Assembly (NCBI GenBank): GCA_021234155.1
Contig: JAJEKV010000032.1
Coordinates: 14,340,283 to 14,404,282 of the forward strand
Origin: Isoetes taiwanensis
Lineage: Eukaryota > Streptophyta > Lycopodiopsida > Isoetales > Isoetaceae
Direction of reading: 5' to 3'
DNA length: 64,000 bases
A model generated the notes under the pieces. It was not told where the DNA came from, did not search any database, and saw only the letters and a list, made by a program, of their open reading frames with translations. The translations under genes were made by a program, and so were the position numbers. How positions within the stretch are numbered: the stretch's first letter is position 1; every line of letters begins with the position of its first letter. Shown piece after piece: positions 1 through 14,776 of the stretch.

Positions 1-348
1 CCTGAAAACACAAAAGAAAAAACAAAAGAGGTTGTTGAGAAGTTCTTTCAAGAAGAACTTGAGATTGATGATGCGGGTATTACAGAGGCATTTCGGGTTG
101 GGAGACAAACTGAAAAAGGTAGGCATATCATTGTGAAGCTCCACTCTCGTAATGATAAGTTGAATCTGTTGAAGAGACGCACAGAGTTGAAGGGCAAACC
201 TGTATGGGTAAATGAGGATTTCACTAAATCCCAGCTGCAGGACCATAAAATGCAATTGCAGAAAATGAAGGAAGCAAGAAAAGATGGAAAAAAAGCGTAT
301 TGGCGCAATGGTTCTGTGATTGTAGAGGAGAATGAAGTACCTTTATAG
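1..348 (+). CDS. LINE A ORF1, C-terminal part (runs off window start)
   Basis: The frame is open from the first base and ends at TAG 346-348, so the N-terminus lies outside the window. The protein has a charged, helix-rich start, then FRVGRQTEKGRHIIVKL and KPVWVNEDFT, then a lysine-rich tail. This order matches the RRM-like and C-terminal nucleic-acid-binding part of L1-type ORF1 proteins, which coat LINE RNA and act as chaperones. The same domain is seen at 3866-4213 and 8067-8434 with diverged residues, which supports the family call. ORF2 begins 22 bases downstream, the usual bicistronic LINE arrangement. Function is inferred from family resemblance. Confidence 0.72.
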   Translation, partial: PENTKEKTKEVVEKFFQEELEIDDAGITEAFRVGRQTEKGRHIIVKLHSRNDKLNLLKRRTELKGKPVWVNEDFTKSQLQDHKMQLQKMKEARKDGKKAYWRNGSVIVEENEVPL

Positions 349-369
349 GGATTCGAGACCGCCAGAATT

Positions 370-3300
370 ATGTGCTGGAATATCAACACGATCAGTCAAT
401 TTAAGATTGGTGTGGTAAGTTTTCTATTAGAATCTGTTGATGTTATTTTCTTTCTGGAAACATGTGAAAATGAGGAAAAGGGATTACCAAATATTGATGG
501 TTTTAGTCTGGTCCGGCATCATAAGGGATGGAGATTGAAAGGTCATGGCGGGATAGCATGTTATACTAGACAGGAAATGCAACAAATGGTTAAGCTAGTG
601 CCAAACTACGGATCTATGCAGCATGTCTGGGTTGAGATACAGGGTTTGAAGGGAAAAATATTTGTTGCTGGCTGCTATTTTCCCCCACGTGATTCTCCAG
701 TATATAATTCTGAGGTTATTGACAGAGATGACCCTTTCTTTAAATTGGAGCAAGATGCACTGTCTTTGATGCAGCAAGGGGAAATATTGTTAATGGGTGA
801 TTTTAACGGGTGAATTGCTGACAGGCAAGCAGCTATTGCGAGCATAGATGGTGAACCTATATGGATGGAGATGCTAAGTGACAAGGAAGTCAATAACTGT
901 GGTTGGAAAAGAAATACTCAAGATAAAATAAGATGGCCGACACCTCAAGGCAATCATGTGCTCAATATGTGTAGCGGCTTGGATTTAGTAGTGTATAATG
1001 GCATCTGTAAGTTCCCAGACTCTGGTAGATTTACTTGCAGGAATGCTAGCGTGGTGGATTTGGTGTTAGCAAAAACACATTTTTTAGAACAAATGGTTGA
1101 CTTGCGCATTGGGGAATCATTATCAAAGATAACAGACCATGCACCAGTAACAGTTACTATATGCATTGAACAGTGTGCGCTAAAAAAGGTTACACACCAC
1201 AAAAGGCTAAAAATCTGTATGCGATACAATAAGGCTGATATGTATGAAAAACTATGTGAAGAGAAGACAGCTGGGAAGGTTTGGCCCCTTGACACTGATA
1301 AGCTTACGGAAGAAATTGCTAAGCTTGTTCTTGATGCTGCTCATGAGACTTTTGTCTCACACAGGAAACTAAAAGGGCTTCCTTGTAATGGCTGGTTTGA
1401 TGTTGATTGTAAAATTAAGAGGGATGCATTTAAGAATGCCAGAGGCCATGAAAGGGAACGGCTTAAAAGAGAATATGTGAATCTTACCAAGGCTAAAAAG
1501 AAAAGATATATATATCAGAGACAGCATGCCATGGTAGAGGAGTTGCTTATAAACCCAAAACAATTTTGGAACAGACTTAAACCTAGTATGTCACAAGATT
1601 GTTTTTTGGATGCAGCGGCATTATTATGCCAAGTATGCAAACTGTATTTTGCGCCAAATGTTATTGGCACGACAGATGTTGAGTACCTACCTGCAGGTAA
1701 ACTTATGTTCACAGAAGAAGATCTTGAGCATGGTCTTAGCAAACTAGCAAATGGGAAGGCTGCAGACATATTAGGCTTGGTAGCAGAGATGTTTAAATGG
1801 GCGGGTGAATCAGTACATCATGCTCTATTTCAGCTATTTAATACAGCAGTACATGAGGGATTCCCCCGAGCATGGCAAATGAACAGGGTTATTCCCCTCT
1901 ATAAAGCAGGAGATGCTAACGATCCAGGTAATTATAGGATGATTATGGTTAGTAGCCTCTTTGCTAAATTGTTTGCCACCATGTTAAACAATAAGCTTAG
2001 TATGTGGGCAGAAGAACATAATGCTAGAGCCATAGGGCAAGCTGGATTTAGACCCAAAAGATCTACAAAGGTAAAAGAAAACTATTATATGCGCTCTTTG
2101 TGGATTTTGCTAAAGCCTTTGATACAGTCAATAGAAATAATCTGTGGTATAGAATGGATACGATTGGAGTACCAGAAGAAATCAGACACACTGTTAAGAT
2201 GCTATACAAGAAGGTTCTGATATAATTGTCTTTCCCATACTTGGAGACCTGTAAAGAAGTAGTGGAAAGTAACTTGGGAGTCAAGCAAGGATGTCCGTTG
2301 TCACCTACATTATTCGGATTGTTTATTGACCAGTTAGAGGATTGGATAGAAAATCATGGTGGGGATGGAACTTCCCTGTATGGGCATGTGATAATGTTAC
2401 TATTATATGCAGATGATGTGGTTATCCTATCGCGTTCAATTATAGGAATGCAGCGTCATTTGAAAGCCTTATCACAATTTTGTGCTGAGAAGGGGATGCA
2501 GGTGAATTTAAACAAAACCAAGATAATTGTTTTTGGTGCTAATAAAGTGGACCATCTCAATTTTTATTATGAAGAGAAACAAATATAAGTATCTGAGAGT
2601 GGAGGTTGATAAGAGCCCCAGTTGGAATGAAGTGGCAGAGCATAGGGTGAATGCGGCATTGAAAGCCTTGTATAGTATGCAACGCAGAAGTAATAAGGCG
2701 GAGATATGGAAATTTGACATAAAGAGAATGCTCTATAAAGTGCTTGTTCAAACAGTACTATTGTATGGATGTGAAGTATGGGGCCCAGGGCTAGCATCTG
2801 ACACATGGAAGAAAATAGAAAAAGTTCAAAAAAAGTTTCTAAGATTTGAATTGGGGGTTAAAGCACAAACGCCGTATGACATGATGCTCGTGGAATGTGG
2901 ATTGATGCCTTTAGAGGCGGAAGCTTTATGCAGAGTGCTTACGTATCTTTATAAGGTACGGTTTGAAATGGCTAATGATAGCTTTCCGCGGTTAGCTCTA
3001 GAAGAAACAAAAGATAAAGGCTGGTATGCTGACATTGAAGCATGGATGGGAAAATGGGGGTTAAACATACAAGATCTAAGTGAGAATCATTCTGACATTA
3101 GAACATGGGTATATGATCATGTTATTAGTAAGCAGTGGAGGGTCCCAGAAGTAAAAAAAGCATTTTATATGCAATATATTAACCCTAGCATGCAAGAGGG
3201 TAAGTACTTGTCAGAAGGGGTATCGCTCAAGCTTAGATATGGAATTAGCAGAATGCGGCTTAGCTCCCATCGGCTTGGGGTGGAGATTGGTCGATGGAAT

Positions 3301-3632
3301 GATATCCCTCATGAAATTAGACACTGTAAAATGTGTGATTTGCAGGTGGTTGAAGATGAACATCATGTGCTTATAGGTTGCCCATCTTATAGACATATAC
3401 GAGGTAAGTATGGCATTAATGTATCCACTTTAGTAGATTTTTTTGATCTACCTGGGCATGATACAGGCAAATTTATAAGGGAGGTTCTGGATAGGAGAGA
3501 ACATGTTTTAAATGTTTTAAATAAAACTAATACTATGAGTGAAGAAGAGGATGGAGAGTCCACTGCATTCATGTCTGAGGATGCATTGGATGAATTTTTT
3601 ATAATTTTGAATGTAGCCATTGAACGTCTCAT

Positions 3633-3660
<28 letters not shown>
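370..3660 (+). pseudogene. LINE A ORF2: AP endonuclease, reverse transcriptase, zinc knuckle (broken)
   Basis: ORF2 encodes the nicking and target-primed reverse transcription enzyme of a non-LTR retrotransposon. The endonuclease starts at MCWNIN, has FLETCE and YFPPRDSP, and reaches GDFNG near 799-813. Reverse transcriptase blocks follow: GFRPKRST near 2044, FVDFAKAFD near 2094, QGCPLSPTLFG near 2287 and catalytic YADDVV near 2407. The C-terminal region carries a C-x2-C...H-x4-C knuckle (CKMC...HHVLIGC) near 3324. Four lesions break it: TGA at 811-813 (likely from CGA), a frameshift near 2071-2090, TAA near 2223, and a frameshift near 2580. Frames on either side of each lesion continue the same protein, so it was once a single ORF of about 1,090 codons. 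It is not functional as written. Confidence 0.9.
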
Positions 3661-3851
<191 letters not shown>

Positions 3852-3859
3852 CTCTCTAG

Positions 3860-5580
3860 AACCTTAGACTTGTGGGCATCCCGTAAGAGAACAAAGAAAA
3901 TACCAAACAAGTTGTTACAGACTTCCTGCAGGATAATAAGCAAATAGAATCCACGGGCATAGCAGATGCATTCAGAGTCGGTAAAAAGGCAAGCTGGGAT
4001 AGACATGTTATTGTCAGACTTCATGACAAAGAAGCCAGATCAGAAGTTCTAAAGAAAAGAGGATTACTGAAGGGAAAAAGCACCTGGGTGAATGAAGACT
4101 TAACAAAGGAACAATTCCTGGCTCGAAAGGAAGAGATAAAAAAATTCAAAGAAGCAAAACAACAAAACAAGCAGGTATATTGGAAACAAGGCAAAGTGGT
4201 AATCGTGCCATAGGAAATGGAGGCCATCAGGATCGGATCGTATCAATCAGCTCCACGAAGGGAAAGTCCAATCTATGAGTGATATTCTCGAAACTTTAGA
4301 CGTGGTCTTTTCTCAAGAAACCTGGGAACATGAGGAAAGTGATCTGCCTACCATACCGGGATTCCAGGTGATAAAATTAGTTTGGAATGTTAAGGGAGAT
4401 AAAATAAGAAGTCATGGAGGTGTTGCTTGCTATGCTCGTACATCAATAGCAGAACGTATAAAAGCAGTAAAAGGGAAACATTCAAAACAATATATCTGGA
4501 TTCAAATAGATACCAATGACAAAGAAAATAAGGTGCTTGTTGGTGGATGCTACTTTCCGCCTTTGGAGAAACCAGCCTACAACAATGAGGATATGGACAA
4601 AGAGGACCCATATTTTCACCTTGAGCAAGATGCATCAGAGCTTATGTGTCAGGAGATATCGTGATGATGGGTGACTTAAATGGGAGAATTGGAGCCAAAT
4701 AGGCAGCTGTTATGGAGGAAGGCAGTGAACCAATATGGTTCGAGGAGTTAGATGATTGATTTAAAAAAGACCTACTGGGCAAGGACAACCAAGAATGGAT
4801 ACAGATACGTGACACCCATGGAAAAGCATCTGCTTAACATGTTCAACGGATTGAATTTGCTTGTGTATAATGGAACTGCTAACTATACAGGAACAGATGG
4901 GTGTATGTACAGAGAGAAAAGTGTAGTGGATTTTGTTAATATTTGAGCAAAATATATTCTTTAATTTGGATGTCTAGCAAGATTAATCATCAACAACTTG
5001 TCTTTACAAGCAATAAAGGAGCCAAAAGACGGTCACTCACAAGCAGGAAAGAAAATGGAAGACTATCGGGATAATATGAATCCAAGATTAATAGATGCGA
5101 AGCTATCCGCTTGAAAACATTCCAATGAAAATGAGACACACCATATGTAAGATGAGGTTAAGCTCACATCGTTTGGGGTAGAAACAGCAGATGGGAAAAG
5201 ATCCCAAGGAAACAGAGAGAACCTTTGCAAAATTTGTGGAGAGGATGAAATAGAAGACGAGAAACATAAAAGTCCTCGGTATGTCCAAAATTTTATCAAA
5301 GCATTAGACATAGGTATGGGATTTCGCAGATTCACTAGTTACATTCTTTGAATTGCCAACTAGAAATAGTGGCAATTACTTGATTGAAATGTTGCGTGAG
5401 AGAGAATCACATATAAATGAATTAAAGAAGTTGTTAGGAGATATGGATATGGAGATTGAGATGTCGAGCATGAAGATGCTCCATACCTGGGATCACTTCG
5501 GTTGATGTATATTTTGATGATGTATTCGAGATATGAATATCACATAGACCTGATGGTCTTAGTGGACATAATAAAATTAT
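3860..5580 (+). pseudogene. LINE B copy 1: ORF1, endonuclease and 3' domain, RT core deleted
   Basis: ORF1 C-terminal half (3866-4213) is broken by TAA at 3894, where copy 2 reads GAA. The endonuclease follows (4275-4664; FSQETWE, HGGVACYAR, GGCYFPP), then a frameshift before GDLNGRIG, a TAG near 4700, and a further endonuclease piece (4752-4946, ending SVVDFVN). The sequence then jumps near 5000 straight to the C-terminal zinc-knuckle region, so all reverse transcriptase blocks are missing. Region 5080-5480 differs from copy 2 by many one- and two-base indels. The 3' hairpin sits at 5546-5559. This is a deleted, non-autonomous relative of LINE A. Confidence 0.85.
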
Positions 5581-5593
5581 TCATTTCATTTCA

Positions 5594-5623
5594 TCTCTCA
5601 CACACGCATACGCCTTGTATGCA

Positions 5624-5655
<32 letters not shown>

Positions 5656-5692
5656 TATGCACGCGTGCGCACGCACGCACGCGCACACAAAA
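5594..5692. repeat. (CA)n/(CGCA)n microsatellite after LINE B copy 1
   Basis: Mixed CA, CGCA and CACG repeats directly follow the ATTTCATTTCAT tail of LINE B and directly precede the 5' end of LINE C. The threonine-histidine-arginine frame across it is an artefact. Confidence 0.95.
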
Positions 5693-5694
5693 GT

Positions 5695-6885
5695 GGAGGA
5701 AATGAATTGTCTTAGAAGAACATTGCCCCTAGTAAGGGGTTGTGCATCAAGAGGGGCCGTCATGTATCCCACGGGGATGTTGTAAAAAAAAATGGTATGA
5801 TGGAAAAAAAATGATGGTATTGGGGCCACGGCAGTTGCACCAAGCAGATATCCTGCTGCAACCAGAGCCTCATACCAAAACATTGCAATGGGAAATCTGA
5901 AACAAGAGTTATTGGAGACTATGCAGTGCACGATGCAAGCTGCACTAAAATTCGCTATGGACTCGCTTATTCAATATTTAAAACAATCCTTTCTGGAACA
6001 AATGAAATTGGAGTTAGAGAGTTTCAAACAACATATGAGGGCTGAATGGCTGAGTTTAAAGAACAGTTGTAGGCTAAACTGGCTCAAGATTAAGGAGATG
6101 AAAGTGAGGATGCATCCGATATATTGCGTTTTTTCTTGAAACAGGAGAACATGAGGAATCGAGAGTGTCTGATATTGTTGGCTTTAAGACTAGGTGTGGT
6201 CCCCCAAGGGGTGTAGACTTAAGGGATATGGCGGCATTGCCTACTTTGTAAGAAATGAATTTGTATCGCTAGAATGTTCTTTATGCAAAGGCATCGCTTC
6301 AGACTATTTGGATTGTTATACCAGGGCAGTTTAGAAACATTTATATTGCAGGGTGCTATTATCCACCTCGTGGATCTCCTGTATATAATTCAGGTGAGCT
6401 GGATAGAGATGACCCCTTTGCACAGTTGGAGCAGGATGTATTCTCCTTTAGTGAACTGGATGATGTCTTGTTAATGGCAGATTTCAATGGGAGGATGTCT
6501 CAAAGGCAAGATGCTTCGGTTAGTGCTGATGGGAACCCATAATGGGTTGAAATGCTAGACGATGCTGAGCTAGAAGAAACTGGTTGGAATAGACATTCAG
6601 AAGATAAAATACGTTGGCCCACTCCATAGGGTAATCATGTTCTGGCTTTTTGCAGTGGTTTAAATATGGTTATCTACAATGGGACAACCAAATTTCTAGG
6701 AACAGGAGCTGTTACATGTAGAGATGCAAGTGTGTTAGATTATGTTTTGGCCAAACCCTCTTTTGCAAAACAAGTGGCTAGTTTTTCTATTGGGAAGGAC
6801 AATATTGAGTCCGACCATGAACCTCTACTTATTGTCCTTCGTATGGCAGGCATGCGTGTTCATGGTGTTGTGCCACAAGCAGCGG
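5695..6885 (+). pseudogene. LINE C copy 1: 5' UTR, ORF1 start and endonuclease, cut at duplication junction
   Basis: A leader of about 190 bases precedes ATG 5888. The short ORF1 start (5888-6139) is amphipathic and glutamate/lysine-rich, fitting a coiled coil (FLEQMKLELESFKQHMRAEW). The sequence then falls directly into endonuclease (FLETGEHEES near 6140), so the rest of ORF1 and the endonuclease N-terminus are deleted. Endonuclease frames are scrambled by stops and shifts through 6880, with one clear piece from 6666 (VTCRDASVLDYVLAK, ESDHEPL). At 6885/6886 it fuses to the LINE A C-terminal domain. Confidence 0.82.
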
Positions 6886-7874
6886 CAGAGCATAGGGTGA
6901 ATGCGGCATTGAAAGCCTTGTATAGTATGCAACGCAGAAGTAATAAGGCGGAGATATGGAAATTTGACATAAAGAGAATGCTCTATAAAGTGCTTGTTCA
7001 AACAGTACTATTGTATGGATGTGAAGTATGGGGCCCAGGGCTAGCATCTGACACATGGAAGAAAATAGAAAAAGTTCAAAAAAAGTTTCTAAGATTTGAA
7101 TTGGGGGTTAAAGCACAAACGCCGTATGACATGATGCTCGTGGAATGTGGATTGATGCCTTTAGAGGCGGAAGCTTTATGCAGAGTGCTTACGTATCTTT
7201 ATAAGGTACGGTTTGAAATGGCTAATGATAGCTTTCCGCGGTTAGCTCTAGAAGAAACAAAAGATAAAGGCTGGTATGCTGACATTGAAGCATGGATGGG
7301 AAAATGGGGGTTAAACATACAAGATCTAAGTGAGAATCATTCTGACATTAGAACATGGGTATATGATCATGTTATTAGTAAGCAGTGGAGGGTCCCAGAA
7401 GTAAAAAAAGCATTTTATATGCAATATATTAACCCTAGCATGCAAGAGGGTAAGTACCTGTCAGAAGGGGTATCGCTCAAGCTTAGATATGGAATTAGCA
7501 GAATGCGGCTTAGCTCCCATCGGCTTGGGGTGGAGATTGGTCGATGGAATGATATCCCTCATGAAATTAGACACTGTAAAATGTGTGATTTGCAGGTGGT
7601 TGAAGATGAACATCATGTGCTTATAGGTTGCCCATCTTATAGACATATACGAGGTAAGTATGGCATTAATGTATCCACTTTAGTAGATTTTTTTGATCTA
7701 CCTGGGCATGATACAGGCAAATTTATAAGGGAGGTTCTGGATAGGAGAGAACATGTTTTAAATGTTTTAAATAAAACTAATACTATGAGTGAAGAAGAGG
7801 ATGGAGAGTCCACTGCATTCATGTCTGAGGATGCATTGGATGAATTTTTTTATAATTTTGAATGTAGCCATTGA
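6666..7874 (+). pseudogene. chimeric LINE C endonuclease / LINE A C-terminal ORF
   Basis: A 402-codon open frame made by the tandem-duplication junction. Residues 1 to about 74 are the C-terminal part of the LINE C endonuclease (VLDYVLAKPSF, SDHEPLLIVLRM). From AAEHRVNAALK onward they are the post-RT and zinc-knuckle domain of LINE A, identical to 2635-3600. There is no reverse transcriptase between them. The frame ends early (FFYNFECSH) because this copy has one more T in a homopolymer near 7850 than copy 1, which instead reads on to VVCRRD. Expression would need an upstream promoter; none is evident. Confidence 0.85.
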
Positions 7875-7931
7875 ACGTCTCATAGACCTGGTGGTCTGCA
7901 GACGTGACTAATAAACATTTCATTTCATTTC

Positions 7932-8062
<131 letters not shown>

Positions 8063-8066
8063 GCTG

Positions 8067-8434
8067 AAATGGGCTCCGCGAACCTTAGACTTGTGGGCAT
8101 CCCGGAAGAGAACAAAGAAAATACCAAACAAGTTGTTACAGACTTCCTGCAGGATAATAAGCAAATAGAATCCACGGGCATAGCAGATGCATTCAGAGTC
8201 GGTAAAAAGGCAAGCTGGGATAGACATGTTATTGTCAGACTTCATGACAAAGAAGCCAGATCAGAAGTTCTAAAGAAAAGAGGATTACTGAAGGGAAAAA
8301 GCACCTGGGTGAATGAAGACTTAACAAAGGAACAATTCCTGGCTCGAAAGGAAGAGATAAAAAAATTCAAAGAAGCAAAACAACAAAACAAGCAGGTATA
8401 TTGGAAACAAGGCAAAGTGGTAATCGTGCCATAG
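8067..8434 (+). CDS. LINE B copy 2 ORF1, 5'-truncated
   Basis: This is the intact version of LINE B ORF1, reading in frame from the (CT)n tract: AEMGSANLRLVGIPEENKE, then FRVGKKASWDRHVIVRL, then KSTWVNEDLTKEQF and a lysine-rich tail. NLRLVGIPEE matches the start of the RRM-like core of L1-type ORF1 proteins, so the upstream coiled coil is missing and the element begins inside ORF1. Because the frame runs on through the microsatellite, a longer serine-leucine ORF appears, but that part is not a protein domain. Ends TAG 8432-8434. Confidence 0.7.
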
Positions 8435-8495
8435 GAAATGGAGGCCATCAGGATCGGATCGTATCAATCAGCTCACAGAAGGGAAAGTCCAATCT

Positions 8496-9754
8496 ATGAG
8501 TGATATTCTCGAAACTTTAGACGTGGTCTTTTCTCAAGAAACCTGGGAACATGAGGAAAGTGATCTGCCTACCATACCGGGATTCCAGGTGATAAAATTA
8601 GTTTGGAATGTTAAGGGAGATAAAATAAGAAGTCATGGAGGTGTTGCTTGCTATGCTCGTACATCAATAGCAGAACGTATAAAAGCAGTAAAAGGGAAAC
8701 ATTCAAAACAATATATCTGGATTCAAATAGATACCAATGACAAAGAAAATAAGGTGCTTGTTGGTGGATGCTACTTTCCGCCTTTGGAGAAACCAGCCTA
8801 CAACAATGAGGATATGGACAAAGAGGACCCATATTTTCACCTTGAGCAAGATGCATCAGAGCTTATGTGTCAGGAGATATCGTGATGATGGGTGACTTAA
8901 ATGGGAGAATTGGAGCCAAATAGGCAGCTGTTATGGAGGAAGGCAGTGAACCAATATGGTTCGAGGAGTTAGATGATGCTGATTTAAAAAAGACCGGCTG
9001 GGCAAGGACAACCAAGAATGGATACAGATACGTGACACCCATGGAAAAGCATCTGCTTAACATGTTCAACGGATTGAATTTGCTTGTGTATAATGGAACT
9101 GCTAACTATACAGGAACAGATGGGTGTATGTACAGAGAGAAAAGTGTAGTGGATTTTGTTAATATTTGAGCAAAATATATTCTTTAATTTGGATGTCTAG
9201 CAAGATTAATCATCAACAACTTGTCTTTACAAGCAATAAAGGAGCCAAAAGACGGTCACTCACAAGCAGGAAAGAAAATGGAAGACTATCGGGATAATAT
9301 GAATCCAAGATTAATAGATGCGAGCTATCTGCTTGAAAACATTCCAATGAAAATGAGACACACCATATGTAAGATGAGGTTAAGCTCACATCGTTTGGGG
9401 GTAGAAACAGGCAGATGGGAAAAGATCCCAAGGGAACAGAGACACTGCAAAATTTGTGGAGAGGATGAAATAGAAGACGAGAAACATGCAGTCCTGGTAT
9501 GTCCAGCTTATCAAAGCATTAGACATAGGTATGGGATTTCTGCAGATTCACTAGTTACATTCTTTGAATTGCCAACTAGAAATAGTGGCAATTACTTGAT
9601 TGAAATGTTGCAGCAGAGAGAATCACATATAAATGAATTAAAGAAGTTGTTAGGAGATATGGATATGGAGATTGAGATGTCTGAGCATGAAGATGCTCCA
9701 TACTCTGGGATCACTTCAGTTGATGTATATTTTGATGATGTATTCGAGATATGA
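8496..9754 (+). pseudogene. LINE B copy 2 ORF2: endonuclease and zinc-knuckle domain, no RT core
   Basis: Endonuclease runs from 8496 to 8885 and, after a frameshift and a TAG near 8920, on to 9169 (SVVDFVN). A clean 177-codon frame then covers 9221-9754: MRLSSHRLGVETGRW, the knuckle CKICGEDEIEDEKHAVLVC, and an acidic C-terminus. In LINE A these two pieces are separated by about 2 kb of reverse transcriptase, which is absent here. The 9221-9754 frame is intact, whereas the same stretch in copy 1 is riddled with indels. The 3' hairpin is at 9764-9777. Confidence 0.85.
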
Positions 9755-9803
9755 ATATCACATAGACCTGATGGTCTTAGTGGACATAATAAAATTATTC
9801 ATT

Positions 9804-9902
9804 TCATTTCATCTCTCATACACGCACGCACGCGCGCGCGCACGCACGCACGCACACACACACACATATGCACGCTTGCGCACACACGCACGCGCACACA
9901 AA
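9804..9902. repeat. (CA)n/(CGCA)n microsatellite after LINE B copy 2
   Basis: CA, CG and CGCA repeats after the LINE B tail, the counterpart of 5594-5692 with different unit counts. Confidence 0.95.
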
Positions 9903-12775
9903 AGTGGAGGAAATGAATTGTCTTAGAAGAACATTGCCCCTAGTAAGGGGTTGTGCATCAAGAGGGGCCGTCATGTATCCCACGGGGATGTTGTAAAAAA
10001 AAATGGTATGATGGAAAAAAAATGATGGTATTGGGGCCACGGCAGTTGCACCAAGCAGATATCCTGCTGCAACCAGAGCCTCATACCAAAACATTGCAAT
10101 GGGAAATCTGAAACAAGAGTTATTGGAGACTATGCAGTGCACGATGCAAGCTGCACTAAAATTCGCTATGGACTCGCTTATTTAATATTTAAAACAATCC
10201 TTTCTGGAACAAATGAAATTGGAGTTAGAGAGTTTCAAACAACATATGAGGGCTGAATGGCTGAGTTTAAAGAACAGTTGTAGGCTAAACTGCTCAAGAT
10301 TAAGGAGATGAAAGTGAGGATGCATCCGATATATTGCGTTTTTTCTTGAAACAGGAGAACATGAGGAATCGAGAGTGTCTGATATTGTTGGCTTTAAGAC
10401 TAGGTGTGGTCCCCCAAGGGGTGTAGACTTAAGGGATATGGCGGCATTGCCTACTTTGTAAGAAATGAATTTGTATCGCTAGAATGTTCTTTATGCAAAG
10501 GCATCGCTTCAGACTATTTGGATTGTTATACCAGGGCCGTTTAGAAACATTTATATTGCAGGGTGCTATTATCCACCTCGTGGATCTCCCGGATATAATT
10601 CAGGTGAGCTGGATAGAGATGACCCCTTTGCACAGTTGGAGCAGGATGTATTCTCCTTTAGTGAACTGGATGATGTCTTGTTAATGGCAGATTTCAATGG
10701 GAGGATGTCTCAAAGGCAAGATGCTTCGGTTAGTGCTGATGGGAACCCATAATGGGTTGAAATGCTAGACGATGCTGAGCTAGAAGAAACTGGTTGGAAT
10801 AGACATTCAGAAGATAAAATACGTTGGCCCACTCCATAGGGTAATCATGTTCTGGCTTTTTGCAGTGGTTTAAATATGGTTATCTACAATGGGACAACCA
10901 AATTTCTAGGAACAGGAGCTGTTACATGTAGAGATGCAAGTGTGTTAGATTATGTTTTGGCCAAACCCTCTTTTGCAAAACAAGTGGCTAGTTTTTCTAT
11001 TGGGAAGGACAATATTGAGTCCGACCATGAACCTCTACTTATTGTCCTTCGTATGGCAGGCATGCGTGTTCATGGTGTTGTGCCACAAGCAGCTCTTAAG
11101 CCTATTATGAGGTATGACAAATCAGAAAAGTATAAAGATTGCTGTGATAAAACTGTATCCAACATTTCGTGGCCGGATAGAGCTGAAGACATCAGTAAGG
11201 CCCTTACACAGATGATCTTGGAGTCAGTCAACACATGTTTCGTTTCAAATAGACAACGATCAGGGCTGCCATGCAATGGCTGATTTGACCGAGATTGCAG
11301 GTTGCAAAGGGAGAAGTTCAAATTGGCAAAAGGGGATGCAAAAGCTCGAGCTAAAACAGAGTATGTTAGATTGGTCAAGAGAAAGAAAAGAGCATATTTG
11401 CATAGGAAACACGAGCAAATGGTAAGAGAGTTAATTGCTTATCCTAAAAAGTTTTGGAATAGACTGAAACCATCTCAAAAAATAAACACATCGATGGGTA
11501 ATATTTATGGGGAAGAGCTGTGTTTCTCTTCGGAGTTGTCTAACGGCAAGGCTGCCGATGCAGAAGGGCTTATGGTTATAATGTTCAAATGGGCAGGGGA
11601 TAAAGGGGCAGAAGTGTTACTAAAACTGTTCAATGCTGTGTTACAAGAAGGTCTTCCACATACATGGCAAATTAACAAGGTCATTCCTCTATTATATGCT
11701 GATGATGTTGTGCTGCTGTTTAGGAGTGTGGCAGGTCTACAGAGGCATTTAGATGGTTTAGGTCACTTTTGTGACGCAAAAAGCATGAGGGTAAATATGG
11801 CTAAGACCTAGATAGTGGTGTCTCGGGCTAATAAGGTAGATCATGTCAAATTGCAGTACAAGGGAGAACATGTTGAATTGGTAGAAAATTATAACTATCT
11901 TGGTTTAATTGTTGACAAAAGCCCAAACTCGAACTTGGCAGTTGAGCAAAAAGCAGATGGTGGGCTCAAAGCCCTTTACGCCATGCAACACAGGTGTAGA
12001 AGAGCAGATATATGGAATTTTGGTATGAAGAAGGATTTGTATATTGCTTTGGTGCAATCAGTTGTTTTGTATGGCTGCGAGGTTTGCCAGGTTTGGCACT
12101 AGATAGGTGGAAGAAAATTGAGAAAATACAGAAAAGAGTTTTTCAATCAGAGCTTGGCATTAAGGTGCAAACGACTTATCACATGCTTCTAGTGGAATGT
12201 GGAATGTGCAGGACTCTCCACTATGTATATAAAGTCCTTTGTATGATGCCAGAGAATAGTCTTCCGCGACTGGCTTTGGAAGAGACACGAGCAAAGGGGT
12301 GGTCTGCAGACATAGAACTTTGATTAACCAGGTGGGGGATGTGCATGGATGACCTGGGGATGCATAAGGATGACATACAGGGATGGGTTAGGAGAAGTGT
12401 CACACGCGTGTGCTGGAGGGAAGGTGCAGTTAAGAAGGAGTTCTATAGAAATCATATCATCCCTATGCTAACAGGGGCTAGGTACCTACAGGAGAATATC
12501 TCAGTTAGATAAAGACAGGCTATATGCAGAATGAGACTGAGTTCGCATAGGTTAGGGGTTGAGCTAGATAGGTGGAGCGATATCCCACATGATCTTAGAT
12601 CTTGCAAGCTGTGTGATATTGGGACACTTGAGGATGAGGCGCACGTGCTTCTTCATTGTCCAGCATACGTTGATTTTTGCGTTAAACATGATACGCATGT
12701 TTGTACGCTTGTTGATTCCTTTCACCTTCTGGTTTTGAACGTCTTATAGACCTGGCGGTCTTACAGACATAATAA
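9903..12775 (+). pseudogene. LINE C copy 2: full 3' end, RT core deleted
   Basis: It repeats the LINE C leader, ORF1 start and scrambled endonuclease, then continues where copy 1 was cut. Readable pieces are endonuclease to linker (10876-11283), early RT region (11302-11700; LSNGKAAD, MFKWAGD, WQINKVIPL), the catalytic LLYADDVVLLF near 11690, LVENYNYLGLIVDKSP near 11880, the post-RT domain (12012-12323) and the knuckle CKLC...HVLLHC near 12605. VIPL joins directly to LYADDVV, so the fingers and most of the palm are deleted. Stops occur at 10750, 10837, 11281, 11809 and elsewhere. The hairpin AGACC-TGGC-GGTCT lies at 12748-12761. Confidence 0.87.
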
Positions 12776-12787
12776 TACAATTTCATT

Positions 12788-14776
<1,989 letters not shown>

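Noticed and set aside
5502-5705. His/Thr/Arg-rich frame
   Set aside because: Translation of CA/CGCA repeats; the same at 9672-9926.
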